Positions 33,773-41,827 of a stretch of 41,851 nt of DNA are shown in pieces. The position numbers and the translations under genes were made by a program. Within the stretch, counting starts at the first letter, position 1; every line of letters starts with the position of its first letter. The DNA comes from Haloarcula nitratireducens. GTDB taxonomy: Archaea; Halobacteriota; Halobacteria; Halobacteriales; Haloarculaceae. The notes under the pieces were generated by a model that saw only the letters and a list, made by a program, of their open reading frames with translations, was not told where the DNA came from and made no database searches. Location of the stretch: NCBI RefSeq assembly GCF_019599505.1, contig NZ_RKLT01000025.1, forward strand, positions 1 to 41,851. The letters are read 5' to 3'.

Positions 33773-34699
33773 GTGCTCCGACGCATCGAACTCGAGGTCC
33801 TCGCTACGGTCGACCGCGGCGACACGATCTCCGAGCTCGCGGCGAAGCTCGACCACAGCGAGAGTTACCTCTCTCGTGCCGTCGCCGACCTCGTCGAGAG
33901 GGGGCTCGTCTACACGGAACGCGACGGCCGGCGAAAACGGGTCGTTCCGTCGGATGCTCGCGCCGTCGAACTCTACCAAGATCTCGTCCGTCAGCACTCC
34001 CACATCGACTTCCCCGAGCTGCTGACCGGTAAGGCACTCGAGGTGCTGTACTACTTCGACCAGCCGCGAACCGTCTCCGAAATCGCCGACCGGAGCGACA
34101 ACTACCGCAACACGGTCAACCGAGTCCTCAAGTGGTTTCGCAACCGTGGTCTCGTCGGGACGGACAACGGCCGCTATGATTTCAACGCCGACTTCGACCG
34201 CCTCCACGAGTTCGCACATGAACTCGCACACCATCTGCATCGCGAACGCCTCGAAGCCGTCGCCCCGAAGGGCACGTTTCTCTGGGAGGACTACGACGAA
34301 TTCCTCGCCCAGGCCGAGACGGAGATCGATGCAGAGAGATTCCACGAAACCGGCCTCCCTCGATTCGCGGCTTTCGACCTCCAGTTCCTGCTCACCGGCC
34401 ACCGCTACTACTTCTACTCCGAGGACCTCGACGCAGTCTCGCCGGCGGAGTTGTGTTGTCACACCCTTTTGATTGACGACGGTAGCCGTCACCGCTCATA
34501 CTGTCTCCTCCTGCTCAGCCACGTCAACGTCGACGAGGAGGACCTCCGAGAGCAGGCGGTTAAGTATGACCTCGAAGACGAAATCGACGCCTTGCTCCGC
34601 TACCTCGAGACGCACGGCGAGGTCGATGACGACCGGCTCCCGGCGTGGGACGAGTTCCAGGAGCTGGCGGCTGACTACGAGGTGCCACTCCCACAATGA
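33773..34699 (+). CDS. Tandem winged-helix transcriptional regulator
   Basis: A 308-residue protein with two winged-helix regions: residues about 3-65 (DTISELAAKLDHSESYLSRA, VADLVERGLVYTERDGRRKR) and about 75-130 (VLYYFDQPRTVSEIADRSDN, YRNTVNRVLKWFRNRGLVG). The C-terminal half (TGLPRFAAFDLQFLLTGHRY, SPAELCCHTLLIDDGSRHRS) is unfamiliar and may sense a ligand or bind a partner. The start is a GTG at 33773, 27 bases after the TATA box that is enclosed by a large dyad. It is GC-richer than the Orc gene nearby. Such two-HTH proteins resemble antitoxin or regulator halves of nucleotidyltransferase systems; here any partner gene is lost, since a TnpB fragment follows directly. Confidence 0.75.
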   Translation: MLRRIELEVLATVDRGDTISELAAKLDHSESYLSRAVADLVERGLVYTERDGRRKRVVPSDARAVELYQDLVRQHSHIDFPELLTGKALEVLYYFDQPRTVSEIADRSDNYRNTVNRVLKWFRNRGLVGTDNGRYDFNADFDRLHEFAHELAHHLHRERLEAVAPKGTFLWEDYDEFLAQAETEIDAERFHETGLPRFAAFDLQFLLTGHRYYFYSEDLDAVSPAELCCHTLLIDDGSRHRSYCLLLLSHVNVDEEDLREQAVKYDLEDEIDALLRYLETHGEVDDDRLPAWDEFQELAADYEVPLPQ

Positions 34700-34718
34700 G
34701 ACCAACATTCGGCTGCGA

Positions 34719-35187
34719 GTGAATCTGCCCGAGGTCAAGCTTCAGGGCTTCCTGCTTCGATGACACGCTTTGCATCTACTTTCAGGGAAGTAGACGTAGG
34801 GAGCGCAGTCTCCACAGGCGTTGATTCGGAGCATCCCACCCCTACTTTCGCCTTACCGCGAGTTCGGATATTTTTCGCTGCATTCAGGTCCCGACCCTCT
34901 TCGTGATCACATGCCGGACACGAATGCTCGCGTACCCACACCGGCTTAGGCGTCTCTACACCACACCGCGAACACTCTTTCGACGTCCCAGCTGGATTAA
35001 CCCGGATGACGTGTGTTCCATACAGCTCGCCCTTATACTCTAACAACCTCAAAAACCGCGACCATGCCGCATCCTGCTTGCTTTTCGCACTCTGACGTGT
35101 CTCCAACATTGGCTTCACATTCAAATCCTCAACCGCTACTAAATCATACTCCTTCACCAGCCACGTCGTGAGTTTGTGTTGGAAGTC
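34719..35187 (-). mobile_element. Truncated IS605/IS1341-type element
   Basis: A remnant of a TnpB-only element. The right end after the tnpB stop contains GCCCTGAAGC/GACCTCGGGC-type dyads ending in GATTCAC near 34719-34745, typical of subterminal hairpins in this group. The left end is lost; coding similarity stops near 35187, where a parA remnant begins on the other strand. Confidence 0.65.
34735..35187 (-). pseudogene. tnpB: TnpB (RNA-guided nuclease) C-terminal fragment
   Basis: About 150 residues of a TnpB protein. The RuvC-like parts are visible: DFQHKLTTWLVKEYDLVAVE with the first catalytic Asp region (VAVEDLNVK), the zinc finger CSRCGVETPKPVWVREHSCP then AC, and the last catalytic Asp in EGRDLNAAKNI. 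The end LKVDAKRVIEAGSPEA is usual for haloarchaeal copies. The N-terminal RNA- and DNA-binding domains are missing, so it cannot be an active nuclease. A start at GTG 35155-35157 would give 140 residues, but similarity extends further upstream to about 35187. Confidence 0.85.
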
Positions 35188-35391
35188 GAGTACGACGTCC
35201 CAGCCGTTTTCCGCAAGCGAGAGTCGCTAATGCAGGAGATGTGGGACTCACGCGCCACTGCCTACGAGGTCGTGGAAGAGGCCTACAAAGACGGTGAAAA
35301 AGGCGTCCGACGCGTTCCGGACCGCGAACACGAGACGCTCGAAAAGTACGACGAGCTGGCTGCTGATATCGAGGAGGCGTTCGACGCATGA
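35188..35391 (+). pseudogene. ParA C-terminal remnant
   Basis: About 67 codons of a second ParA-type ATPase: EYDVPAVFRKRESLMQEMWD, SRATAYEVVEEAYKDGEKGV, RRVPDREHETLEKYDELAAD, IEEAFDA. It aligns with the ParA at 27925 (NRESLMDAMWEARGSAFKVV ... VRDREIDTLEKLYELAW). All ATP-binding motifs are gone, removed at the junction with the TnpB fragment. The next gene overlaps its stop by ATGA, just as in the intact partition pair. Confidence 0.82.
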
Positions 35392-35768
35392 AGTCTGGTG
35401 CCGGCTCTCCGTTCGACGAGGACGACTTCGCAGAGGAAGACGAGGGTGAAAGCGTCGAGACGACCGAAAGTGAACCAGAACTATCGAGCAGCGAGGAAAC
35501 TACGGCCACGGACCGAGAAGAGACGACGAGCGATCTCCCGTACAAGTACCGGAGAGACGGGGTGCAGGACGGCCGCAGTCACGGGAATATCTTTCTTTGT
35601 GACGAGGCTGAGGAACACGTCGAAGAGCTTGTGGATCGGATGGACGACGTTTTCGACAACGAGGCAGTCTACAAGATCGACGTGCTGGAAGCTGCTGTCC
35701 TCGCTGTGGACGAACCAGATCGGACACTGGAGGATGAACTTCGGAAAATGGGCTACGGGATGAAATAA
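35388..35768 (+). CDS. Second ParA-partner protein, parA lost
   Basis: A 126-residue homologue in layout of the protein at 28917. It has a disordered acidic N-terminal half (EDDFAEEDEGESVETTESEP), then a folded part: LPYKYRRDGVQDGRSHGNIF, LCDEAEEHVEELVDRMDDVF, and VYKIDVLEAAVLAVDEPDRT, LEDELRKMGYGMK. The ATG overlaps the stop of the ParA remnant, so in the ancestor it was translationally coupled. With its promoter and parA 5' end removed, expression is doubtful, although the frame is intact. Confidence 0.72.
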   Translation: MKSGAGSPFDEDDFAEEDEGESVETTESEPELSSSEETTATDREETTSDLPYKYRRDGVQDGRSHGNIFLCDEAEEHVEELVDRMDDVFDNEAVYKIDVLEAAVLAVDEPDRTLEDELRKMGYGMK

Positions 35769-35961
35769 AGTACAGTTTAGGGGTGTGAGGCCCTTAACAC
35801 GATGCAGATCGGGTCGATACACCCCCTATCGTCGGCGTCACCGGCTACGGTATGATGTTGTGGGCTTTCGTATTTTCGTGCGCGTTATCCTACCGAATGA
35901 GCGTCAAGTCTTCTGGGGTGTCTGAATTGAGGGTGACCTTCTAATAGCAATATCAAGTAAG

Positions 35962-35970
35962 GTTTTTAAC
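35962..35970 (+). promoter_or_regulatory. TATA box of toxin-antitoxin-like operon
   Basis: GTTTTTAAC centred about 31 bases before the ATG at 35998. Confidence 0.55.
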
Positions 35971-35971
35971 T

Positions 35972-35991
35972 GTTACCGGATTATAGGTAAC
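35972..35991. promoter_or_regulatory. Operator candidate GTTACC-n8-GGTAAC
   Basis: Perfect six-base inverted arms, GTTACC at 35972-35977 and GGTAAC at 35986-35991, lie between the TATA box and the ATG at 35998. This is an ideal place for repression by the HTH protein encoded just downstream. Confidence 0.65.
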
Positions 35992-35997
35992 TACCAG

Positions 35998-36672
35998 ATG
36001 TACGAGGTACTCGACGAGACAGCGGCACAGGTCATCCTCGCTATCGAGAGCGGTGACTCCATCCGCCGTGTCTCGCAGCACCTCCACACGCCGTACGAGA
36101 CGGTGAGACAGGCCGTCAATCGCCTTGAAGACGCAGGCTACGTTTCCTATGACGATGGTCTCACTGTCGTCGACGGGCGCGTACGCGACGCAGCGCGCGA
36201 GTTCGTCGCTGCCAGCGCCGGCGTCAGTCCACCCTCAATCGAGGAGGCCTACGTTATCCCACAATTCGGAGACTGGCCGTTCGCGTTCACACGGATCGAT
36301 GCTGTCTACGTATGGACCCAGGGCGGCTACCAGGTTGGTCGCGAGCCGGACGACTATCCGCTATTCCTTGCCGTCCGCGAACAGGACGTCGATACCTGGG
36401 AGGCGTTTTTCGACTCGTTCGATCTTCCCACCGCATTCGAGCGACAGCCCCGAGACGAACTGGATGGGCCGCTGCAGATCGTCCTTGAGTCACGCCCGTC
36501 ACTCGAAATTGAACACGTCGAGGGGTACCCGGTAATCCCGAGAGACGAGACGATCGAGTACATGCACGAGAACTACGCCCAGTTCCAGTCGGCACTGGCG
36601 ATGCTCAACCGGATGTACGAGGACCTCGACCTCGGCGTCACGTATCGGGAGACGGAACGGGCACAGCCATGA
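35998..36672 (+). CDS. Winged-helix antitoxin/regulator candidate (AbiEi-like role)
   Basis: A 224-residue protein. The N-terminal winged helix (about residues 1-60) reads YEVLDETAAQVILAIESGDS, IRRVSQHLHTPYETVRQAVN, RLEDAGYVSYDDGLTVVDG. The rest (IEEAYVIPQFGDWPFAFTRI, DAVYVWTQGGYQVGREPDDY) is an uncharacterised domain. Its stop overlaps the start of the nucleotidyltransferase gene by ATGA, and a palindrome lies at its promoter; both are features of a type IV (AbiE-like) toxin-antitoxin operon, with this as the antitoxin and autorepressor. Direct sequence similarity to AbiEi is not obvious to me. Confidence 0.7.
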   Translation: MYEVLDETAAQVILAIESGDSIRRVSQHLHTPYETVRQAVNRLEDAGYVSYDDGLTVVDGRVRDAAREFVAASAGVSPPSIEEAYVIPQFGDWPFAFTRIDAVYVWTQGGYQVGREPDDYPLFLAVREQDVDTWEAFFDSFDLPTAFERQPRDELDGPLQIVLESRPSLEIEHVEGYPVIPRDETIEYMHENYAQFQSALAMLNRMYEDLDLGVTYRETERAQP

Positions 36673-37364
36673 GTTTCAACAACCGAAGTGATGCGCTCAT
36701 CGAACTGCTCGAGGAGCTCATCCAAGAGAACCACGAGTACGTTCTTGTCGGCGGTTACGCTGTCTCAGCGTTCAATGCTCGCTTCTCCACGGACCTCGAT
36801 ATCGTTGTCGCACCAGACTCCAAGGCTGAGTTCGTCGAATTCCTCGAACGTCAGGACTTCGAGAAAACAGACAGTCACGCCAAGGAGTGGTTCTACGACA
36901 CCGAAGTCATCGAGTACGAGAAGCGGCTTACGCCGCAGCAGCCGATTGGCTTCGATTTGCTGGTGAATGGACTTGGTTGTCGCCAGACTGAGGCACAGTG
37001 GTCGTTCGACTACCTATACGACCACAGTCACCAACAGGAGGTTAGCGGCGGGACGGTAACGACGACCGCCAGAGTCATCGATGGGGCGGTCCTCGTGGCG
37101 GCAAAGCTCCATAGCGGCCGCGAAACAGATCTTCGGGACGTCCTGGCAGTCGCAGAAGAGATCGACCTCGAGACAGTCACACCCCACTTGCAGCGGGGCG
37201 ATGAAGATGCGCTACGTGAGCAACTTGAGCGTGGACTGGAGATTTTAGAGAGTGACGAACTCAAGCACGGGTATCGGAGTGACTTTGGAGCATCTGCTGT
37301 CTCAGAAGAGACGGTTACCACCCTCCAAGAGTATCTGTCTTCTCAGATTGACCAGCTGAGCTGA
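36669..37364 (+). CDS. Nucleotidyltransferase-fold toxin candidate (AbiEii/DUF6036-like)
   Basis: A 231-residue protein with a minimal nucleotidyltransferase signature near the N-terminus: EYVLVGGYAVSAFNARFSTD then LDIVV, that is GG followed by D-x-D after a helix. Further family-like pieces are IGFDLLVNGLGC and ARVIDGAVLVAAKLHSGRET, DLRDVLAVAEEID. It may transfer a nucleotide to RNA or protein, as AbiEii/MenA-type toxins modify tRNA. It is translationally coupled to the upstream HTH gene. Together they may stabilise the replicon or block phages. Confidence 0.75.
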   Translation: MSFNNRSDALIELLEELIQENHEYVLVGGYAVSAFNARFSTDLDIVVAPDSKAEFVEFLERQDFEKTDSHAKEWFYDTEVIEYEKRLTPQQPIGFDLLVNGLGCRQTEAQWSFDYLYDHSHQQEVSGGTVTTTARVIDGAVLVAAKLHSGRETDLRDVLAVAEEIDLETVTPHLQRGDEDALREQLERGLEILESDELKHGYRSDFGASAVSEETVTTLQEYLSSQIDQLS

Positions 37365-38389
37365 CAACGATTACGGGTCTCGTCGGTCAATACCCAAGAG
37401 ACAGACATCGCCAACCGAGTTTGCATACCTACCCACCCCCCGGATTTCACGAGAGTTTCCAGAGAAATGGTGGGAGCAGGCTCAAATGACATATTCTGTA
37501 ACCTGCTTGTAAATCGTTCACTAGCCTAACTCAGGGCAATAAAGAACGAGTCATGCAGTTACGGAAGTCAGCGATCAGCTAGCCGCTATGACATCGAAGA
37601 TCTCAAAGTGGACGGTCCTTCAGATCTTGGAGGTACCCCCACCCCGGATTTCAAATGAAATCGGTTCCAACGGAAGGAGGGGTTAGTTGGGAGGGGAGCT
37701 CCATTAAGAGGGTAGAGAAGGTAGCTTGTGCGGCAGAGATGTTCTATCCAAAGAAGATAGCGTTTTAAGTTTCAGATGGAAACTAGTTGTTCATTCGCGT
37801 TATTATATATTTTATTGTAACGGTAAAGTAGTAGTAGTAGTAAAGCTGTAAAAGCTGAGTTTTTGAGAGGTAGAGGAAATATTAGACCTAGCCCAATCTC
37901 TGCTATAGCTGCATTTATACCACCCTCCTAGAGAAACCCAGTTAGAAATCCGTCAACTACTCATTCACCGTTTTCTCATAGTACATACCAACCTGACACC
38001 GAATTTCAATTGATTTCCCGTAGAAAGCACCTCTACTCCGCAGATAGCCGGGTTTCACGAACGCCCCCTCTATAGCTTCTCGGCTAACAACGGGGGTTAC
38101 GCCTGCTTGAATTCATTTGAAATCCGGGGTGGGTGTGTAAGGATCGCTGCATCCCGGTCGTTCATTCGGGAATTTCATTTGAAATCTGGTGTGGGTATGA
38201 GCAGTATTCAAGGTGTCCTATCCTCACGAATCATCTGAAATCTGGTGTTCTCTATGAGTCTGTTCGTCTGGTATTCGATGCCTCTCATAAGAGGGGGTCA
38301 AGGAGATAGAAGCAGCGATGCAGGTGGATCCAAATGACAAGTGGATTCGGGGGGAAAGAACTAAGTCGATTTCATTTGAAATCCGGTGT
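37365..38389. other. Origin-like region 3 upstream of second Orc gene
   Basis: About 1 kb without a gene. It contains the family-3 boxes (separate entry) and an AT-rich core at about 37740-37960, including ttattatatattttattgt and the short tandem repeat TAGTAG near 37828-37842. Confidence 0.72.
37431..38389. repeat. Origin-box family 3 (ATTTGAAATCCGGGGTGG)
   Basis: Minus-strand copies with tails to the left are at 37431-37450 (partial) and 37635-37662. Plus-strand copies with tails to the right are at 38110-38137, 38170-38198, 38228-38248 (weaker) and 38368-38389. The core TTTCATTTGAAATCCGG contains the perfect palindrome TTTCATTTGAAA-like half CATTTGAAATC and is followed by GGTGGGTG. The two sets flank an AT-rich stretch, as in the other two modules. 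The last copy touches the start of the Orc gene, so initiator binding could also control its own expression. Confidence 0.82.
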
Positions 38390-39769
38390 ATGGCTTCAAG
38401 TGAGGAGCAGATGAGCACACTCGGCGATTATGCTGCCGAGCACGGAGCAGTTGCCCACTCTCGCTCCAAGTCTCGCGATGATCCACTTTCTGTCCTGGAC
38501 GAGGAAGATCCCATCTTTGCTGATGAAGATTTACTCCGTATTGACCATATCCCGGACCACGACAAAATCGTCGGGCGAAATAATCAAATCGAAACCGTTG
38601 CTCGTCGATTCAAACCGGCAATCACTGGTGGTTCAGGAAAAGGGACACTTCTGCTAGGAAAATCTGGCTCCGGAAAAACACTCGTTACTCGGTATGTTTG
38701 TCGAGAGGTAGCGGAACGTGGTGCAGATAATGATGTTCGTATTGGTCGTGCTATTATCGACTGTGCTCAACGCCGATCAGAAGTCCAAACCATCATTCAT
38801 CTTGCGAAGAGCCTGAATGATTCCGACAAAACAGGGGTGAAGATTCCGCAATCGGGCATTGCGACGGGAGCTTACTACGACCGGTTATGGACGATTATCG
38901 ACGAACTCTATGACGCCGTTATTGTCGTCCTTGACGAAATCGACCGTCTTGCACCGCCTGACGATGTTCAAAACATTCTCCCAGAGGAAGCAGATGATAG
39001 CAAACTCCTCATGCAGCTGTCCCGAGCTGGTGAGGAGAATGACATCGAAGCCGGCATTACAGTTACTGGCATCAGTAATGACCTCAAATACGGTGACCGA
39101 TTAGATACTCGTGTCGAGAGTTCGTTCGCCCCAGATGAGATCGTTTTCCCTGCATACGATGCAAACCAGCTCGGCGACATTCTAGACCGACGTCGCGACG
39201 CCTACCATGGCGATATCCTTTCGGGGGACGTCATCCCATTGTGTTCAGCGTTTTCTGCGCAGGAACACGGCGACGCACGGCGTGCTATCGATCTCTTCCG
39301 ACTTGCTGGGGAAATCGCACGTAACGATGATGCCGACCTGGTCCGTGAAGAGCACGTCCGCGCTGCCAATGATGATGCCGAAGTGACGCGAATTCAGGAT
39401 CTTATTCGAGGGTGCCCAACGCAGGCAAAGATTGCGATTGCCGCACTTGCCGCAATGGATGAGTTCACAAACCAATCGCATTTCAAAGCCACTGAAATGT
39501 ATCAGATCTATCGTGAATTCGCGCAATCGATTGATGCGGATGTCCTCGGACAGAAGCGAATCACCGATCAGCTTCGAGAGTACGAGACGCTGAAAATCAT
39601 CGATATGGTTAGAACGAGCGACGGGTACCGAGAGGGAACATATCTACAAATCTCGCTTTTGGACGAGGCAAGTCTCTTGCTTCAATCGGTCGGCCTTGAT
39701 GACCGCTGTTCGGAGATTCCGATTGACTCACGGATGCGCCAACGAATCGTCGATATTGTTGGTCGCTAG
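38390..39769 (+). CDS. orc1: Orc1/Cdc6-type replication initiator, copy B
   Basis: A 459-residue AAA+ initiator with a longer polar N-terminus than copy A. It has Walker A LLLGKSGSGKTLVTRYVC (about residues 84-101), Walker B VIVVLDEIDRLAPPDDV (about 180-196), the sensor region GITVTGISNDLKYGDRLDTR, the Orc-box-like HGDARRAIDLFRLAGEIARN and a C-terminal winged helix (FKATEMYQIYREFAQSIDAD ... ITDQLREYETLKIIDMVRTS). It should bind the family-3 boxes. The start at ATG 38390 (MASSEEQMSTLGDY) follows the last box directly; ATG 38411 is an alternative. The reading frame is open upstream to 38318, but that part overlaps the repeat. Confidence 0.93.
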   Translation: MASSEEQMSTLGDYAAEHGAVAHSRSKSRDDPLSVLDEEDPIFADEDLLRIDHIPDHDKIVGRNNQIETVARRFKPAITGGSGKGTLLLGKSGSGKTLVTRYVCREVAERGADNDVRIGRAIIDCAQRRSEVQTIIHLAKSLNDSDKTGVKIPQSGIATGAYYDRLWTIIDELYDAVIVVLDEIDRLAPPDDVQNILPEEADDSKLLMQLSRAGEENDIEAGITVTGISNDLKYGDRLDTRVESSFAPDEIVFPAYDANQLGDILDRRRDAYHGDILSGDVIPLCSAFSAQEHGDARRAIDLFRLAGEIARNDDADLVREEHVRAANDDAEVTRIQDLIRGCPTQAKIAIAALAAMDEFTNQSHFKATEMYQIYREFAQSIDADVLGQKRITDQLREYETLKIIDMVRTSDGYREGTYLQISLLDEASLLLQSVGLDDRCSEIPIDSRMRQRIVDIVGR

Positions 39770-39844
39770 TCTCTGAGCTTTTCAAAGATTACACGTTCTT
39801 GGAGACTCATTTTGTGCCCTCTCGGCGAGTGGAGAGGAAAACAA

Positions 39845-40882
39845 ATGACTGACTCACCACTCAGTGCGTTCAGTAGCGATAGTACCGACCTCACACCTAA
39901 CGCCGAGAGTGTCGCTCGCTGTGCGACCATCACGCCCGCACCCGATTGCCAGGGCGTTTCGTGGAGTACCCCCGATAGCGACTGGGGCCTCACAACTCGT
40001 CGGCCGTACTCAAGTATCCACACGTCCGGTGGTCGAGCACACCAACAACAGACTCGCTGGGTCGTCGACGGCGACGTCGGCGCCTACGTTAGGCAGTCTG
40101 GCACCGGCGAGGTGCGTTCGATTCCGAACACCTACGGCGAATTCAGCAGTGTCGAAACAGACGTGACATTCGTCGACGGACTCGGCGCTCAATATGGCTA
40201 CGGATTCGACGGCAGCGTAATCGAGAAAGCGCTACGAGTGCTCACTGGCGGCGGGCGGTATTCAGCCTCGAAGTATTCGCTCACTCCCTGTGGTCGCCAG
40301 CCGTGGGTCTTGACTGGCCCTGAAGGCACGCTGCTGTGTAGCTGTGCGCCAGTCGACCGACCTACTGAAGGGCGGCTCACGACCGAGGTGGAAACCGACA
40401 CCAGCACAATAGCAATCGAAGAACAGAACCAGAGAGTCCTCGACGGCGTCCATCAGTTCATCTGGCTCATCGAAGACTCGGTAGGCGGCCGGATTACGAG
40501 CGTCGAGTACCAGCGCACCCGTGGCGAGACACAGCACGTCTTCGTCGACGACGAGGCTGACGAGCAGTGGGCGATCAGCGCCGGGGACCTCGCACAGCTG
40601 GCGTCGCTAACGACCGACCCATCGAGTATCCAGGGCAGCGTCGGACGAGGTATCCAGCCGCCCCGTGGGGGTGAGACGATCGTCGCCGAGTGGGATGGGC
40701 CCGGGCATCCGGTCGGATATCTAGAGGACGGGGACATCATCGCTGGCTATGAGTTCCACTGGGAGACACCCGCCGGCGCTCTCGAAGATGTCGCGACGGT
40801 GCGGACCTATCGCCTCACACAATCGTATGGGACGTGGACCGTCGAATATCGCACCGACCGCATCGCGACGGTCGTGCCCTGA
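39845..40882 (+). CDS. Hypothetical protein upstream of PCNA
   Basis: A 345-residue hydrophilic, acidic protein that I do not recognise. Visible stretches are WSTPDSDWGLTTRRPYSSIH, GAYVRQSGTGEVRSIPNTYG, SLTPCGRQPWVLTGPEGTLL then CSCAP, and C-terminal GAGYEF-like WETPAGALEDVATVRTYRLT. There is no signal peptide or membrane helix. The ATG at 39845 has a Shine-Dalgarno-like GGAGAGG about 7 bases upstream; a TTG start at 39812 is also possible. Its stop is only 71 bases before the PCNA ATG on the same strand, so the two are likely co-expressed and the product may act in replication. GC content is higher than in the Orc gene. Confidence 0.7.
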   Translation: MTDSPLSAFSSDSTDLTPNAESVARCATITPAPDCQGVSWSTPDSDWGLTTRRPYSSIHTSGGRAHQQQTRWVVDGDVGAYVRQSGTGEVRSIPNTYGEFSSVETDVTFVDGLGAQYGYGFDGSVIEKALRVLTGGGRYSASKYSLTPCGRQPWVLTGPEGTLLCSCAPVDRPTEGRLTTEVETDTSTIAIEEQNQRVLDGVHQFIWLIEDSVGGRITSVEYQRTRGETQHVFVDDEADEQWAISAGDLAQLASLTTDPSSIQGSVGRGIQPPRGGETIVAEWDGPGHPVGYLEDGDIIAGYEFHWETPAGALEDVATVRTYRLTQSYGTWTVEYRTDRIATVVP

Positions 40883-40953
40883 TCGAGAGCGTCGGTTCGC
40901 ATCATTCTGCGGGTGTCGATTTTGTGCTTCCCTGGTGGGTGAGGGAATTCTCG

Positions 40954-41814
40954 ATGAGTACCGATCAGCAGCAGCCAGCCGACGAACAGGAGCCAGCAAC
41001 CGAGACGCCCGATACGCCCGACAGAGTCACAGATAACGATGCGACTGCGCTCTTTACTGGGCCAGCCCCGACGCAGTTCGACCTCGCGGCGGATGTCTCA
41101 GTCCTGAAACCCATCTTTGAGGTGGCCGCCAGCCTCGTCGAGCAATGTCGGATAGCTGTCTCGGCGGATGGGCTTGCAATGCGGGCCATCGATGCCGAAT
41201 GTGTCTCGATGCTCGAGCTGCGAGTGGATGCAGCGTCGTTCGACAGTTTCGACGTCACAGAGGGCGTCCTCGGCGTGAACGTTCAGCACGTCGTGGATGC
41301 GTTGTCAGTCGGCAGTGCAGACGACGGCGGGCGACTCACGCTGAACGCCAGTGTGAGTGAACTCGAAATCGACGTCGACGGAATCACCCGGACGACTGAA
41401 CTTATCCCGACCGAGTCCATCAGAACGCCGCCGAGCCTGCCCGAGATCGAGTCGCCGGCGACGTGTCACATCTCGCGGCCGGACCTCTCGTTCGCGCTGT
41501 CTGCCGCCGGTGTTCTCTCGGAGCGAGTCGAAATCGACGTCGACACTGATGATGGGGAACTTCGGCTCTGCGCCAATGGCGACGTCGATAGTATGGTGTA
41601 CCGCCGTGAATCTCAGGAACTGGTCGCGTTCGAGCCTGCCGACGCACTGGCGCGGTTCGAGACGAGTCGCCTCCGTACTATCGACCGTGCCCTGCCGGGC
41701 GAGGCTCCTCGGAAACTTGAGGTGGGCCAGCACAATCCCGTGCGAATTAGCGCACCATTCCCCGACGCCGAAGGCGTCTGTCAGTTCATGGTCGCACCGA
41801 AGCTGCCGACCTGA
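40954..41814 (+). CDS. pcn: PCNA sliding clamp
   Basis: A 286-residue DNA sliding clamp homologue. After a polar N-terminal extension of about 40 residues (MSTDQQQPADEQEPATETPD) it shows the clamp fold: FEVAASLVEQCRIAVSADGL, AMRAIDAECVSMLELRVDAA, GVLGVNVQHVVDALSVG, the second-domain start ISRPDLSFALSAAGVLSERV, and the C-terminal ISAPFPDAEGVCQFMVAPKL. Standard haloarchaeal PCNA has about 247 residues, so the extension is unusual. It is divergent from chromosomal PCNA as I know it, suggesting a plasmid-specific clamp. A weak TATA-like gatttt lies at about 40918-40923. The ATG at 40954 is chosen over an earlier in-frame start at 40834 that lies inside the upstream gene. Confidence 0.9.
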   Translation: MSTDQQQPADEQEPATETPDTPDRVTDNDATALFTGPAPTQFDLAADVSVLKPIFEVAASLVEQCRIAVSADGLAMRAIDAECVSMLELRVDAASFDSFDVTEGVLGVNVQHVVDALSVGSADDGGRLTLNASVSELEIDVDGITRTTELIPTESIRTPPSLPEIESPATCHISRPDLSFALSAAGVLSERVEIDVDTDDGELRLCANGDVDSMVYRRESQELVAFEPADALARFETSRLRTIDRALPGEAPRKLEVGQHNPVRISAPFPDAEGVCQFMVAPKLPT

Positions 41815-41827
41815 CTGCGCTCTCGGG

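Noticed and set aside
33761..34492. 243-codon frame antisense to the HTH gene
   Set aside because: A Val/Glu-rich shadow frame with no promoter; the plus strand encodes two clear winged helices.
30085..38389. CRISPR array reading of the spaced repeats
   Set aside because: The spacing is irregular, copies occur on both strands and no cas genes are present; they fit origin boxes.
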